Assembly (NCBI GenBank): GCA_964036045.1
Contig: OZ038391.1
Span: 43,287,621-43,351,620 of the forward strand
Length of the DNA: 64,000 nucleotides
From: Eutreptiella sp. 'Long Island Sound 2002'
Taxonomy: Eukaryota > Euglenozoa > Euglenophyceae > Eutreptiales > Eutreptiaceae
Direction: 5' to 3'
The notes under the pieces: model-generated
The model's input: the letters and a program-made list of their open reading frames with translations, nothing else
Databases searched by the model: none
What the model was told of the DNA's origin: nothing
Program-made: the position numbers and the translations under genes
In this document: one piece after another, positions 50,821 through 62,130 of the stretch
Numbering within the stretch: the stretch's first letter is position 1
Layout: each line of letters starts with the position of its first letter

Positions 50821-51941
50821 ATCCTGTTCGGTGCCGGTTTGGTCTGCGCTGTTGTTGGTGCCTCGTGCTGTGGCGTGACGCTGTGTGTTGGGGTGTCTCC
50901 CTGGGCGTTCTGCGGTGTGGTGGTGCTGCTCTGGTGTGTCGTGGTGTCTTGCTGTGGCTGCGCTGTCCTGTGGTGTCCTGCGCCCTGTGCTGTGTCCTGC
51001 GGTGCTGTGCTGCCTTGCGGTGTTGTGCTGGCTGGCTGTGCTGTGCGGTTGTCTGCGCTGCTGGTGTTTGTTTTTCCTTTTGTCCTCTTTTCCTTTGCTC
51101 AAAACCCCTGCTGTTTTTCCGTTCCTTTGAAAACTTTCTGAAAACCAAAAATTAAAATGTTTCTCAGTAAAAAATTAAACACAACGCAACTGACGCACAC
51201 AGGGAAGCAGCAATACCAAGGTTAAATTTCTGACTTACTTGTTGCCACGCGGCCGCGAAGATGGTGGTCTTGCTTGCAAGGGGTTGTCTGCTCTTCCCCC
51301 AGGGCCGGTCGCCTAAGCTGACGAAAAGGAGTGACGAGGGGCACGACGGAGGGGAGGTAGGTGCATGGAGAGGTAAAAAAAAGGAAGGGAAGCAGGGCGA
51401 AGGGACACGGCGGCTTAGAAAAAATTTGGAGTTTTACGCGCTGCTCGCGACGCGTTTTTCTTTGCGTCTATTGCTAGTTAGACGACGGGATGGACGGTGT
51501 TAGGGTCCTAGGAGCGTTACGGTGTTTACTGCGCTAAATATTCACCTATTTCACGTCGAAAAATTGTTCGTCGCGTTTTTACGCGTTTCGCGGCGCGCTT
51601 TTAGGCCTACATACATACATACATGCAACGTGGATTTGGCGCCAAACCACCGGGCGCTCTGCACTGTCATCCATATATTCCGAAATTTATAATATAATAG
51701 AATGTCGTAAAAAATCTCAAAGAAAACACCCAATTAACTTTGCAGCAGGCTTTAATAGCTCACTGCAGACCCCGGTGGAATCTCCATTCCGCCGCGGCGC
51801 TGGGTCCCCACGCTACTGTGGCCGTGTCTTCCGCCGAGGCCCGCTCAAAGTGTGTGTGCAGCCACAGGTGTTGTTCCGGGGTAGCGTGGGCCGTTGGTAT
51901 GTGGTGGTAGTGCGCCAGTAGTTGGAGGAGGGGCCATGGGG

Positions 51942-53466
51942 GGTAGGTGGGAGATGGCCGCTCCTGAGAATCGCCGACCCTGCTCCTGAGGAGCCAGCTC
52001 CTCAGGAGCACCGACCCTGGCTCCTCAGGAGCACCCACTCTGGTGCTGCTCCTCAGGAGCACCGACCCTGATAAATGCTCCTCAGGAGCACCGACCCTGT
52101 ACCAGCTCCAGGATCGGGGATTCTCAGGAGCGGCGGTTGTCCTGTTAAGCATTTTGCCCCTAAGGAGCCAGGGTCATTGCTCCTCAAGAGCTAGGGGCGT
52201 GGGTCCTCAAGAGCTAGGGTCAAAGGTTGGCATTCCTCCGCGGGAGGAAGGGGTTGGGAAAAAAAATCGAAATTTGACGGTCAACTATGGTCTATGTATG
52301 GTGTCTTCCATGATGTATGCATTTAGAAGTGGAATGGTTGTCATGAAATTTCACATGTTGGTTTTCCCCAGCATATGCGCCATAATTGATTACGCTGATA
52401 CTTTTTACTTTGGAAACGACCGCTCACGAGCTTAGAAAAGGAAAAAAAAAAGGCTGTTGAACCAGGAAACACCAAAACAGGGTATCGCGATTTGTTAGTC
52501 GCGAAGCGCCCTGTTTGAGGCAGCAGGAGAAAATGAACTGCCGTCCCCATTCAAAGCTGAACCATACACAAATGTTCATTCGTACATCCAACTCACTCAT
52601 CCATCATTAGAAGCTTTCGCCGTGTTCCAAATCACGCCTGTCCACGATTAGTTGTAAGTCGTTGGTGACCAATGGTTGACAACGGGATGACCAGAATGCT
52701 GGGTAAAGAAATGGTCCCAAGCCGTCACTCTACCCTTGAAATCGAAGACAATGATGGTCACAGTTTCAGCACTGCAGCTTCGTCAACAGCATTTGGACGT
52801 TCCAGGGCGGAAAGCACGTGCAGTACATCCTCGACCAGATAACTGACAAGATCGGTGAAAAATCGAAGAGGAAGGTATTTCAGCGGGGGGGGGGGAGCAA
52901 ACCTGTGCGCCCTTCGATGTGTTTTGATCTTTTTTGTGTAGTTTTCGATCATTGAGTTCTTGTCGTAGTCTCGGGGTAGTTGCGTGGACTTCAAGTTGTG
53001 CAAGATCCACTGCACAAGTTGTGCACTGTGAACAACAAATGCAAAGATGCTTGACGACACAGCGGTGAGGTGCTGCCAACTCTCCTCTTCTTTTGGCTGC
53101 AGAAAATCGATACAAAGCCCCACATCATCAGAAATGATTTGTGGGTTTTCGGCAATTGTCTGATTGGTATGTCTCTACTGGACACTGCACAATTGCTCCC
53201 GCAAAAATCTGCACTACGTGCCCTCAATGGTAAAAGTGCTCGCTGACGGAAAGCGTTGCACCAAGCGCTGCAGAGGACACTCCATCATATTGCACGCCAC
53301 TCCTGCAGTTAATCCTCAATTCGATTCCCAAACGAAGGAGAATATGACCCTTGTGAAAACCAAGTTCGGCTCCGAGTGCAAGATCGGTGAGAAGATGATC
53401 GATGCTGTCTGCAAAGGTGACTGCCCAACCGTGGCAACTGAACGTGATACTGCTTTTGTCCTGAAT
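51942..53466. mobile_element. TIR DNA transposon in LINE copy C, right end lost
   Basis: Matches 39963-41485, with the same left end and the same CCATGGGG to its left (51934-51941). Homology stops at 53466 in CTGAATG, before the right-hand CTCCTCAGGAGC array and inverted repeat. It is therefore a broken copy made by the segmental duplication, not an independent insertion. Confidence 0.9.
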
Positions 53467-55813
53467 GGTACCGCCTCAAGCGACCTTCAATGCAATGGGT
53501 TCCGGGCAAGGTGGGCAAGGTAGGTTGAATAGTGACCAGGGCCCGTTGACGCGCACCTGAACACACTTCGTAGGAGATTTTTTCTTGAAGATCCAGGATG
53601 CGCACAATTCCAAGACAGAGAGCGCAGTGAATCAGTACGCCTGACCCCTGAAAGAAGGCTGAGGCGACTTCGCTGTTCGATTAGAGGAAGACGCTTCTGA
53701 AACAGGTCTGGTCCCAGACTGGCTCCTTACCTGTGTCATGCACAATTTGTAGAGCGGCAAAGTATCCCCAGCCACCCTGAGGATTTTGTGCCACTGCTTG
53801 AAAATATGCTCGGGGGCGAAAGATGCAGAATGCACGTGGGCGATGTCCGTGATGGGCAATCAAGCAGTCGAAAAACAGTAAAACCTGTGAGCGGCCAGGA
53901 AAAAAAGTGAAAGACAGGCGCTTATGTGAGAAGTTGACGGAATCAAAAAATTTTCACGAGGGGAAGAAAGGCCAAAGGCGCACACAGCATAAGGATAATC
54001 TGCACTCTGCAATCTGAACGCACGTCTCAGCCTTGCAAAACCCTCGGGCACTCACCCAGGAACTGGCACCATTCGCCCGCAGACTGGGCAGCCTAAAGGA
54101 TCCCAAATGAAATGGCAGTCCAAAGCAACTCGAGCCATTGTCTGAGACGCCGCGATCCACAGAACGAACTCCGGCAAAACGACTTGATTACACGGCCATG
54201 GTCAGTGTGTGCAGGAGTAGCGAGTTTAAAGCACGCTGCTGGAACCCGTTTGACGAAGGAGGAAAGGAAGAGATGTGACATGAAAAGCAGTGGATCACAA
54301 TGGAAGGGAAAATACATTGCGACGTTTTCCTGCCAAAGAATACATTGAGATTTTGGTCCAGACCGAACAAGTGAGTGGAGCGCTGGGTGATACCAGAAAG
54401 AGTTGCTGCGCGCCCTGCCTGTACCACCGTCTGAAGAAGACATCGAGCTGGCCTCTCCCAAACTGAATAATTTCCTCCAAGGTCCGAACATACCACTGGT
54501 CCCAGCCATACAGTCCCACACAGGGTGGTGGCTTGGAAATGCGTTAGTGTGTATTCTGGGAGGGGGCGGGGCAGGAGCTCCCGCCCAGACCCCGCCCCCC
54601 CTTTCCTCCTCCACTCTAGGTAGCCCATTACCTAAAAAGAGGTTGCTAGGCCAAGGGCAGGCGTAAGCGCGATGTCCCCTCTTTGGGGGTATTCGCGCAG
54701 CATACCCCAATGTATGTAATTGGATGCTTACCCACTTCCAAATTCAACATCTTGGACGGGGGGGGGGGTTGGTTGAAAATTCGCAATTTCTGGGCGAGGT
54801 TGGAAGCCTCCCCCCCCCCCCCCCGCCCCGCCATAAAACGGGCTAGCCGGCTCCAAATAGCACAAAACTGGTTTGTTGTGATGCGCTTTGCTTCGAGGTC
54901 ATTTTGAGCGACTCCTATGTTGTCACATTGTGGCAAAAAAGACTCGCCTGCTTCACCCACCCAGCACCCAGTTCTAATCATTTGATGGGCCAGTAGCTAT
55001 GGAGGAACTGCCTTCATTGGAAAACGAAATACGCCAGCGGTCCCCCTCCCTCCCCTATTCACCCTACTCAAGCAAAGCCCTGTGGGTTCAGACCCCATGG
55101 TCTGTAGACCGTGCCTACGTGCACCCGCAACAACATCGTAGCTGTAGTGGCGGAGCAATTTTTTTTGGCTTTCCACATCCAGCTGAAATGGAGTTTTTTT
55201 TTTTTGGCAGCCGAGAACTGCCCAAAATGCATTTGTGCCGGCTGGACCCAAAGACGGCTTGGAACTGAGCGCCACAATATGACGATCTTTGGGAGACATG
55301 GCTGAAGCTCCACAGGTGGGCTGTGCGAAAAACTGGTTCGATATGATGCGATTTCAATACTGGTTTGTGGTCTTGGGAATCTGCCGCGCAACAGCAAGGG
55401 GTAATTTTCATGCTATAGAGGGGTAAGGTTTCCATACCAGAAAGGGAGCACAATTTTGACCCCAAATTCCCACAGCTTCCTGTGTTGCAACCAGATGTGG
55501 AAAATGGGACAGAAATAAGGCCTACACATAAGATACTCAGTACGCGAGCAAGCGAGGCTAAGGCAACTGCGTAACCAGTGGTCAAATCCATTTGTTGATA
55601 TTGGTGATTGTCCACTGCTTTGTGTTATTTGCCCAGCTTACAAGAAACTTGCAAGAGCTGAGGGCAAAAAGTGGAGCAGAGCCAGCGGCAACGACGTGTG
55701 CAAGTTCGTTGCAGTGCGAGAGCACAAGAAAGTATGTATCTTGTGTTCTAGTGGTCTGTGTTTGCATACCGGTACCCATCATGTGCGCGTCAGGCGCTGG
55801 TTGCAGGTGAGTG
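53467..55813. other. 2.35-kb segment replacing the transposon end, no gene recognised
   Basis: Mixed sequence with homopolymer tracts (G-run near 54.76 kb, C-run near 54.81 kb, T-run near 55.2 kb). Minus-strand frames at 54710-54093 and 54519-54295 contain some protein-like text (GLYGWDQWYVRTLEE) without a family. Its right edge joins LINE RT sequence and extends that ORF by ~75 chimeric codons. Confidence 0.4.
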
Positions 55814-58053
55814 ACCCACATCTCCAGCAAGTGGTGGGGGAAGCTGCGTGCTGTTGGCGGCGGTAGCTTCCACAAGTAGCCGCGCGCTCTGCCAGGTCGC
55901 AACGTGGTTTTGAGTCCGTTGGGTGCCAGGAGGAGTACCGCTGGCACCGTGGCACCTGGTACATAGTCCACTTGTTGCGGCGGCCGGTGGTGGGCCTGGT
56001 TCCGGCGGGGTGGGGCCTGTGGTAACGGCCTTTTGTGCGTGCTCCAAAACAGGTCGAATGCCTCACGTACTTCCCCATCGGTCGGCTGAGGGTGTCCGGT
56101 TTGTGCGGCCGTGTTGCGCATGTTACTTTCCAGGATCGACTTGTTGGGCCACTCCAGGTGCTGTAGGAAGGGGATGTGGTGTGTGCCCACTCGCTGGAGG
56201 GCCCGCATCTGGTTCGGGTTGACTCGTACGAGGTGTAGAGTGTTGCCCACCAGGTCCAGAGTGGTGGTGCTTCCTGTTGGTCCTCCATCCACAGCGGTTT
56301 GTAGGACCGCCACAGGGCCGGTCTCCCTGCACGGATGGTTCGTTTGGATGACATGTTGGTGGTGGGGTAGCAGGAGTTGTAGGTGGTTCCATATGCGGGA
56401 CCCTACCTTGGTGGGGAGGCCCCGCTGGTGAAGTATGTACCGGGGGCAGGTGTTGTCATGGTACTGGGCCTCTCGTAGTGTCAGCGTGAAGATTACCCTC
56501 ACCTCCGGCTCATGATTGGGCATGAGACGATGCAGGTGGGTCGCGGTGTGAGCCGTGTACGCGTTGTTGACGAGGTGATCGGTGTTGTCCCCGTAGTATG
56601 GTGGCGACGCCACACGTACCGCCGCGGGCAGTGACGTGGGTCGGTGGCCGTGGATGGTCCACGCTCGCCGTACCGTGGTAGTGGCCTCCTGTAGCATTTG
56701 TTGGGGGTGCGTTAGGTGCAGGGCCTGGAACCCTATATCTGCGTTGAGCACGGCTTGTAGGAAGTATGCCAGGGCTTGGGTGGAGAGTGCCACGATGCGC
56801 GCTATGACTAGTGTCCGCGTCAGCTGCCGTATCAGGTTTGGTGGTAGGGTGACCCCGCTGGCGGTGGCCGCTTGTTGGACCCCCAGGTAGGTGGCCATGC
56901 ATACTGGGTTCATGGGCGGTGCTCCGGGGCGGAGGGGCGGCGGTGGTGCGGTGTGCACCATGGTGGCAGATTTGACGTTGTGCACCAGTAGCTGGTTGCC
57001 CTCCAGATAGTTGGTGACATCATGGAGTACTTTGGTGGCCCTGGTGGAGTCTGGGGTGGTTGGCAGGGGTTGACGGGCGGTGGCGGTCACCACCGCCATG
57101 TCGTCCGCAAATACCAGGAGCGTGGTCCGTAGGGGGTATGGTGCCACGTCCGGGTATGAGGGCCGGATGTAAAAGGCCAGCGGGAGGGTGACGAGTAGGA
57201 AGAAGAATGGGCCTTCCGCACCCCCTTGCGGAACTCTACTGGCGGGGTGGACCCATGGGGTGGTGCCAACAACGTTTTTCACTGCATACATGCGGGTAGC
57301 AAGGTACACTTGTAGGAAACCCTGGAAGGGGAGTTCCAGGTGGTTCCAGACAGCCCGTAGGAGGCGGTGCGAGGTGTTGGGGAAGGCCCCCTTGACATCC
57401 AGGGACGTGATGATGAGGCTGATCGGGTCCATGTCCACCACGGCGTCTTGCATAAATACGGCCTCGAGCGGCAACCTACCCGGTATGGCTCCCCACATTG
57501 TGGGCGGTATAGCTTGATATACTGTCGGGGCCACCCGTTTGAGGATGAGCATCCATATGAGTTTGGCTTCCGTGGTGGCGCATACTATGGTTCTCCAGTT
57601 GTCTGGGTTCGCCCAGTCGCCTTTCTTATAAAGCGGGTGTACCAGGTTCGCCCAATTGGATAGTACGTCGGTTTTCCCGATGGCGATATCCCACAGGCGC
57701 GCGGCCAAGTGTCTCTTTAGGTTCAGTGGGAGTCTGCGGTAGAGTTCCGCCGGGAGTCTGTCCACCCCCGGGGTTTTTCCAGGTGTTAGTTTGTACAGCA
57801 CTTCATCGAGTTCCCTAATGGTGATCGGAGTGCAGTGCATGTCTCGTCGCTGCGTTCGGTTGTAGAGTTTCAGCAAATGTGATATCAATTCCTCCGTGTA
57901 CGTGGATAGCTCCTCATCCTCGGTGTTGTGTTGGCGTTGGAAGCTGTTTAGGACTTCCTCCAGGAGCACTTTGGGATCGTTGGTCACTGTGCCGTCTTGC
58001 AGGCGTACCGCCTTGATGCCTCGGTGGCCAGTTTCCCCTAGGACTTTGTCCAC
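55582..58053 (-). CDS. LINE copy C reverse transcriptase ORF, 823 codons, chimeric end
   Basis: The best-preserved RT here. In this frame ITIRELDEVLYKLTPGKTPG is at ~78-95, the block A Asp in SLDVKGAFPNT at ~219, RVPQGGAEGP at ~273-282 and the catalytic FADD at ~315-318. Thumb and connection follow to ~745 without a stop. From about 55.81 kb the frame leaves LINE sequence and runs ~75 codons into unrelated DNA, so the true C-terminus and RNase H are missing. The catalytic Asps are intact, but without its endonuclease in frame the element cannot move by itself. Confidence 0.9.
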   Translation of the reverse strand: MDKVLGETGHRGIKAVRLQDGTVTNDPKVLLEEVLNSFQRQHNTEDEELSTYTEELISHLLKLYNRTQRRDMHCTPITIRELDEVLYKLTPGKTPGVDRLPAELYRRLPLNLKRHLAARLWDIAIGKTDVLSNWANLVHPLYKKGDWANPDNWRTIVCATTEAKLIWMLILKRVAPTVYQAIPPTMWGAIPGRLPLEAVFMQDAVVDMDPISLIITSLDVKGAFPNTSHRLLRAVWNHLELPFQGFLQVYLATRMYAVKNVVGTTPWVHPASRVPQGGAEGPFFFLLVTLPLAFYIRPSYPDVAPYPLRTTLLVFADDMAVVTATARQPLPTTPDSTRATKVLHDVTNYLEGNQLLVHNVKSATMVHTAPPPPLRPGAPPMNPVCMATYLGVQQAATASGVTLPPNLIRQLTRTLVIARIVALSTQALAYFLQAVLNADIGFQALHLTHPQQMLQEATTTVRRAWTIHGHRPTSLPAAVRVASPPYYGDNTDHLVNNAYTAHTATHLHRLMPNHEPEVRVIFTLTLREAQYHDNTCPRYILHQRGLPTKVGSRIWNHLQLLLPHHQHVIQTNHPCRETGPVAVLQTAVDGGPTGSTTTLDLVGNTLHLVRVNPNQMRALQRVGTHHIPFLQHLEWPNKSILESNMRNTAAQTGHPQPTDGEVREAFDLFWSTHKRPLPQAPPRRNQAHHRPPQQVDYVPGATVPAVLLLAPNGLKTTLRPGRARGYLWKLPPPTARSFPHHLLEMWVTHLQPAPDAHMMGTGMQTQTTRTQDTYFLVLSHCNELAHVVAAGSAPLFALSSCKFLVSWANNTKQWTITNINKWI

Positions 58054-58068
58054 GTGTTTTAAGGACTT

Positions 58069-59360
58069 CTAGGGCTTGGGGTTCTGAAAGTAGCGTCGCT
58101 GTTCTTGTGCATGCTCCTTTGCCCGGCGGACGTGCGACTCCCTGAGTTGCCGGCGTGTGGTGTCCAGCCGTGCGGCAATGTCCTGGGCGTCAAGTTGGGC
58201 TTGTTGGTCATGGGAGTGTACCGCTGTTTGTAGCGCCCGCTTGTCGCGCCATACGGCGGTAACCAGGGATCGTAGGTCCTGATGCGGGGTGGCGTCGTCT
58301 TGTGTGCACTGGTGTCCTCCGTGGAGGCCGCGCGCCGTGGCCGCTTGTTGCATGGCCAGGTTGAGGTCCGTCTCGTCTTGTTGGCCCAGGATGCGCTGCA
58401 CCGTGCGGTAATACGCCATCCATCTGTGTGTGTCCCGCTCGTCTGGTGGTCTAAAAGGGGGTTTGTTCGTCATGGTCCATGTCTTCCGTAGAGGCCGGGG
58501 GTACTTGAAGTACCTTGATTTGTACCTCCCGGGGCCCATGTCCGGTGACCTTGGACGGCAGGTCGTGGCATTGCGCCCGTGCTACCTCGACGTGTGACGA
58601 GTCCGCGTAGCAGAGGTCGATGCGGAAATCTGCTGAGCCAGGTTGCGGTGGCCAGTGTGAGGGCTGGCCTTGTAGAGAGGCTGTGAGGGCCTGTAGGCCC
58701 ATGTGTTGCATGGCCATTTGCACCGCTGTGTCCTCGGGCGTTTGCCGCCCCCCGCGATCGTCCGCTGATGGGGCGGCGTTGAAGTCTCCTATGATGACAG
58801 TCGGCCCCATCATGGCAAGTTGCCGGTAGGCCTCCATGAGGTGTTCGAGGAATATCTCTGTGGCGTCTCCAAAGGGGACATGTACGTTGATGACATTCAG
58901 CTGCCACGTTGGGCCAACCAGTTCATATGCTGCCAGGCGGCCTTCTACGCCCAGGTGGTGGTGGACATGTACTTGGACCTCACTTTTGTGGGATATGGGC
59001 ACTCCCTTGACCCATGTGGTGCGGTATTGGTGTCCTGTCCTGGTTAGGATGGGGGTTAGGCTGGGGTGGGCTGCTTGGGTTTTGAGGGCATGTTCCTGCC
59101 ACACCATGGCATCTGGGTCGCACCTCGCCATGACAGGGACGTCTTGCAGGTCTAGAGCTTTGGCTGCGTCGTACAGGGCGCCCGGTTCGTTGAGGCACAT
59201 GGGAGTGACGAGCGCATTGTTGACTTTGTGGGTGTGCGCCTTGGTGGCCCCTGGGGGGCCCCTTGCGCGGCGTGGTAGTAGTCATTGTCCCAGGCGCAGT
59301 TTGAGGTTGATCGCAGTCGCCACCCGTTGCTCCTCGGGTATATTCGGCTCCTTCAGTCAT
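58069..59360 (-). pseudogene. LINE copy C ORF2 endonuclease and linker, frameshifted
   Basis: It starts at the ATGA overlap with ORF1 (59360-59357). APE frame 59200-58451 has LNEPGALYD, LNVINVHVPFG, VIIGDFNAAPSADDR and RIDLCYADSSHVE. It ends early because of an indel near 58.46 kb (a run of four A in place of the three bases in copy B). The linker then continues in frame 58539-58069 and stops just before the RT frame. Confidence 0.85.
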
Positions 59361-60300
59361 GCCTGTGGCACGTCACCTGTCCAGACGGTGCCTGGCGGTA
59401 TTTGGTTGGCGGGTGTGCGGAGCTGTACCGGGCACTGCGGGAACTGCCCGTCGTCCCAGAGTTCGAGGTTCGAGGTTTCTGCTTTCTCGCCCCACTCCGG
59501 GAGCGCTTGCCATTTGATCTTCAGCTGCAGGTTGCCATGTTGGCCTGGAGTGGCTAGTCTGCCCTGTATCTTGCCCCAGTACCATACAAATTGCTTTGGT
59601 TGTCCTTTGAGCGTGGCCCCAAACACCCCTTGTACTTCCACGCCGTCTGGCCATTCGGGGTGCATGGCGTTGAGCTCCGCCACCGTGAAGAATGGGCACG
59701 TCTGGGGTTTTGGCTTCGGCTGTGGCTCGGGCGGCGGCGGCACTCGGGCCGCTTTCGGCTCCGGCTTGGGCCGTTTGGCCCGGCGGGCCGCGATGCCTGC
59801 CCCCTCTAGACGAGGCCTCGGCTTGGGCAGGGCTTGTTCTGGCGCCGGCTTGGGGGCTGGCTTTGGCGCGTTGCAGTTGTGAAAGATGCCGTATGTCGGT
59901 CCTTGTCCCTCACGGGGTCGGTGCATACCTCGAAGTTGGTTCGCGTGTTCTTGCAGGCTGGTAGTGCGAAGTTTGAGGGTTTGTTCGGTGTCCGTGGGCC
60001 AGGAAGTCCAGCGTTCCGCCCGTGATATCCCGTGTTTTCTTATCTAGGCTGCCAGGTTGCGAGTGAGTGTGAGCCACGCCGCGGGCAGCGTGGTGTCTGT
60101 GATTGGGGCATCCACCGTCCAGTGCATAGCCGTCTTGAGGGCCAACCAGTGCGCCCGGGGGTGGAGTGGTTAAAACGGCCACCCAGTGCCAATGGGGTTG
60201 CCGTCTTCGTTTCCGGTGTGAATGTGTGGACTCTGTCCGTTGTGCCCATGGCGTTGCATTGTGCTACCCACCAGGTGTGTTGGTGGCACATTAGTGTCAC
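59357..60300 (-). pseudogene. LINE copy C ORF1
   Basis: Frame 59926-59357 runs from the PKPAPKPAPEQALPKPRPR repeat through CPFFTVAELNAMHPEWPDG to GTVWTGDVPQA in one frame, so this part is more intact than in copy B. The upstream Thr/Trp-rich part (60.3-60.04 kb) lies in shifted frames. Confidence 0.65.
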
Positions 60301-60828
60301 CGTGGGGGCGTCTGGGGGCTTGTCGAGGATCGTTCAATCAGTGACCTTCGGACCTTTGGTTTTTCGGTTGTGCTGCTCTGGTCGGCCTGTCAGGTTCACC
60401 AGATGGTCCACAAGATCCGGTGTCAGGGTGTCTTCCGTTTCCTGCACCCTGTCCTTACGTGCCGTGGGGTGCCCCACGGCATCGTCCCAGGCATCCGTGG
60501 CGGCCGTGTTTATGCAAAATCCAGACGGGTGTGGGTGTGGGATCTGCTACCAGGAATTCACCCTCAAGGTGACTTGAACCGAGTGAATCTTCCATTTTTC
60601 CCAATTTCCTACCAACCAAATTTCCAACCAATAAACCCAGCAGAGATTTCCAAGCTCACAACCCACTCAAGTCCCTGAGAGCACGGCAATGACACAAACA
60701 ATTCCAACTGAAAACCCATTGACGAAATGACCCAAGAATCCAATACGGTCCAACAATGATGCAACCAAATGTTCACCAATGGTCCACAAATACCCACAAA
60801 TGAGCCAATACGGGTCCGAGACGGGGAG

Positions 60829-61125
60829 GCTCGGCTACAGCACAGCACAATCCCCATACTGAGCACTACTCAAAACTACCGGTTTACTTCACAAGTGTAC
60901 TCTACATTCCCCTTTTGGTACACTTGTCCCCTAATTTGTTTTGCCCATATCTCTACACTGAGGCCACAAGCGGGAAAACGGCCTTCACCAATGGATCCGG
61001 CATCCCCAAGTTATGGAGGTATAGCCCACTAAAAAAATACTTCCAAATTCATCAATTTTGGGGTTTGGACCCGGGTCCCCCATTTGCAATGCCATGCCTT
61101 TGACCACTAAGGCAACCAGCCTGCC
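60829..61125 (-). mobile_element. tRNA-related SINE candidate
   Basis: Read on the minus strand from 61125: GGTTGCCTTAGTGGTCAAAG resembles the A box and D arm of a tRNA, and about 35 bases later GACCCGGGTCCAAACCCC resembles a B box (consensus GGTTCGAANCC) with 2-3 changes. The acceptor and anticodon stems do not close, so it is not a functional tRNA gene. A non-tRNA body follows to about 60.83 kb, where block 2 homology ends. Confidence 0.4.
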
Positions 61126-61429
61126 TGCTTAACTGCCTGTCACCAGAGTATATAAAACAAAATCAATATCAGTTCTCACTCACTTACCAACCGCCAATAA
61201 CTGTCTCCCTATGCTCAAAACAAACGGTTGGTCTCAAGTAGCACATATGTTTCAATACCAATAGCACTGACTCTCTGACTCCTTGTCCCGGCGGCGACTC
61301 CCAGTCGTCCTCCCAAGTCTTCAAGGTGGTCTCCAAGCCTTCTGTCCGGAAGTACTCGCTCACCCTGACTCTCATCCTCTCCTTTTTTGAGGGCACAACG
61401 GCGGAGGAGGAGGAAGGACCTGCCTTGTC

Positions 61430-61880
61430 GGCTGCCTAAAAGAGGGCGGAATCCTACGTCACCGCTGCATTCTCGGGGATCCCCAACGCCAAGGGCGGGG
61501 AGCAAAATCAAAAGTGGTCCGCAACAAAGGGGAACAAAATTAGTGGTTGCTACCTCACCCCTGCCTTCTTGGGGGCCCAAAAGAGGGCGGTCATGCTACG
61601 TCACCCCTGCATTCCCAAGGATCCCCAACATAAGTGAACAAAATCAGCAGTGGCTGCCTCACCCCTGCCCTCTCGGGGGCCCAAAAGAGGGTGGTCATGC
61701 TATGTCACACCCGCATTTTTGGGGATCCCCAACATAAGGGAGCAAAATCTGAAGTGGCTGCCTCGCCCCTGCCTTCTCGGGGGCCCAACAGAGGGCAGAC
61801 TTGCTATGTCATCCTTGCATTCTCAGAGGTCCCCGAACAAGGGTTCAAAAAAGGCCCTCACCAGGCCACTGGGTACAAGC
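61430..61880. repeat. ~110-bp tandem repeat, four units
   Basis: GGGGGCCCAAAAGAGGGCGG (with variants) at about 61433, 61568, 61678 and 61788, each followed by TGCTACGTCACCCCTGCATT and GGGGATCCCCAACA. A fifth, isolated piece lies at 63385-63470. Confidence 0.85.
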
Positions 61881-61939
61881 CCCTCAGAGCGGGGGACAAG
61901 ATCAGAAGTTGCCAACAAGTGGCCCGAAGGTTTTAAAGC

Positions 61940-62130
61940 CTAGTTCTTTTGTTTTTGGATGTTCTAAAACCTAGTAAAACTTTTTTACTTGGTTTTGAAA
62001 CCTACTAATCACAAAAAGTTTTTTTTTACTAGGTTCTGAAACCTAGTGAAAAAAATTTTTCACGAGGTTCCAGATACCGAGTAAAAACTAGTGAACCTAG
62101 TAAACTGTTACCTAGTTAAATTTGTTTTAA
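61940..62130. repeat. AT-rich stretch of ACCTAGT repeats
   Basis: Repeated ACCTAGTAAAA and TGAAACCTAGTGAAAA words in both orientations, low complexity, no coding. It separates the ~110-bp repeats from sequence beside the transposase fragment. Confidence 0.6.

Larger units (their letters stand above)
51772..60300 (-). mobile_element. LINE copy C, interrupted and partly replaced
   Basis: In element sense: ORF1 (60.3-59.36 kb), ORF2 endonuclease (59.36-58.45 kb), linker (58.54-58.07 kb), RT (58.05-55.81 kb). The copy then breaks into 2.35 kb of unrelated DNA, followed by the truncated TIR element (53466-51942) and a short LINE piece (51941-51772). The insertion site of the TIR element is the same as in copy B. 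Confidence 0.9.
50829..60828. repeat. Segmental duplication, block 2
   Basis: Same order and orientation as block 1 (38850-46795), but 53467-55813 (2.35 kb) replaces the part corresponding to 41486-41721. The left edge lies inside a chromovirus integrase, which shows that this copy is the arriving one or that its edge was moved later. Confidence 0.95.
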
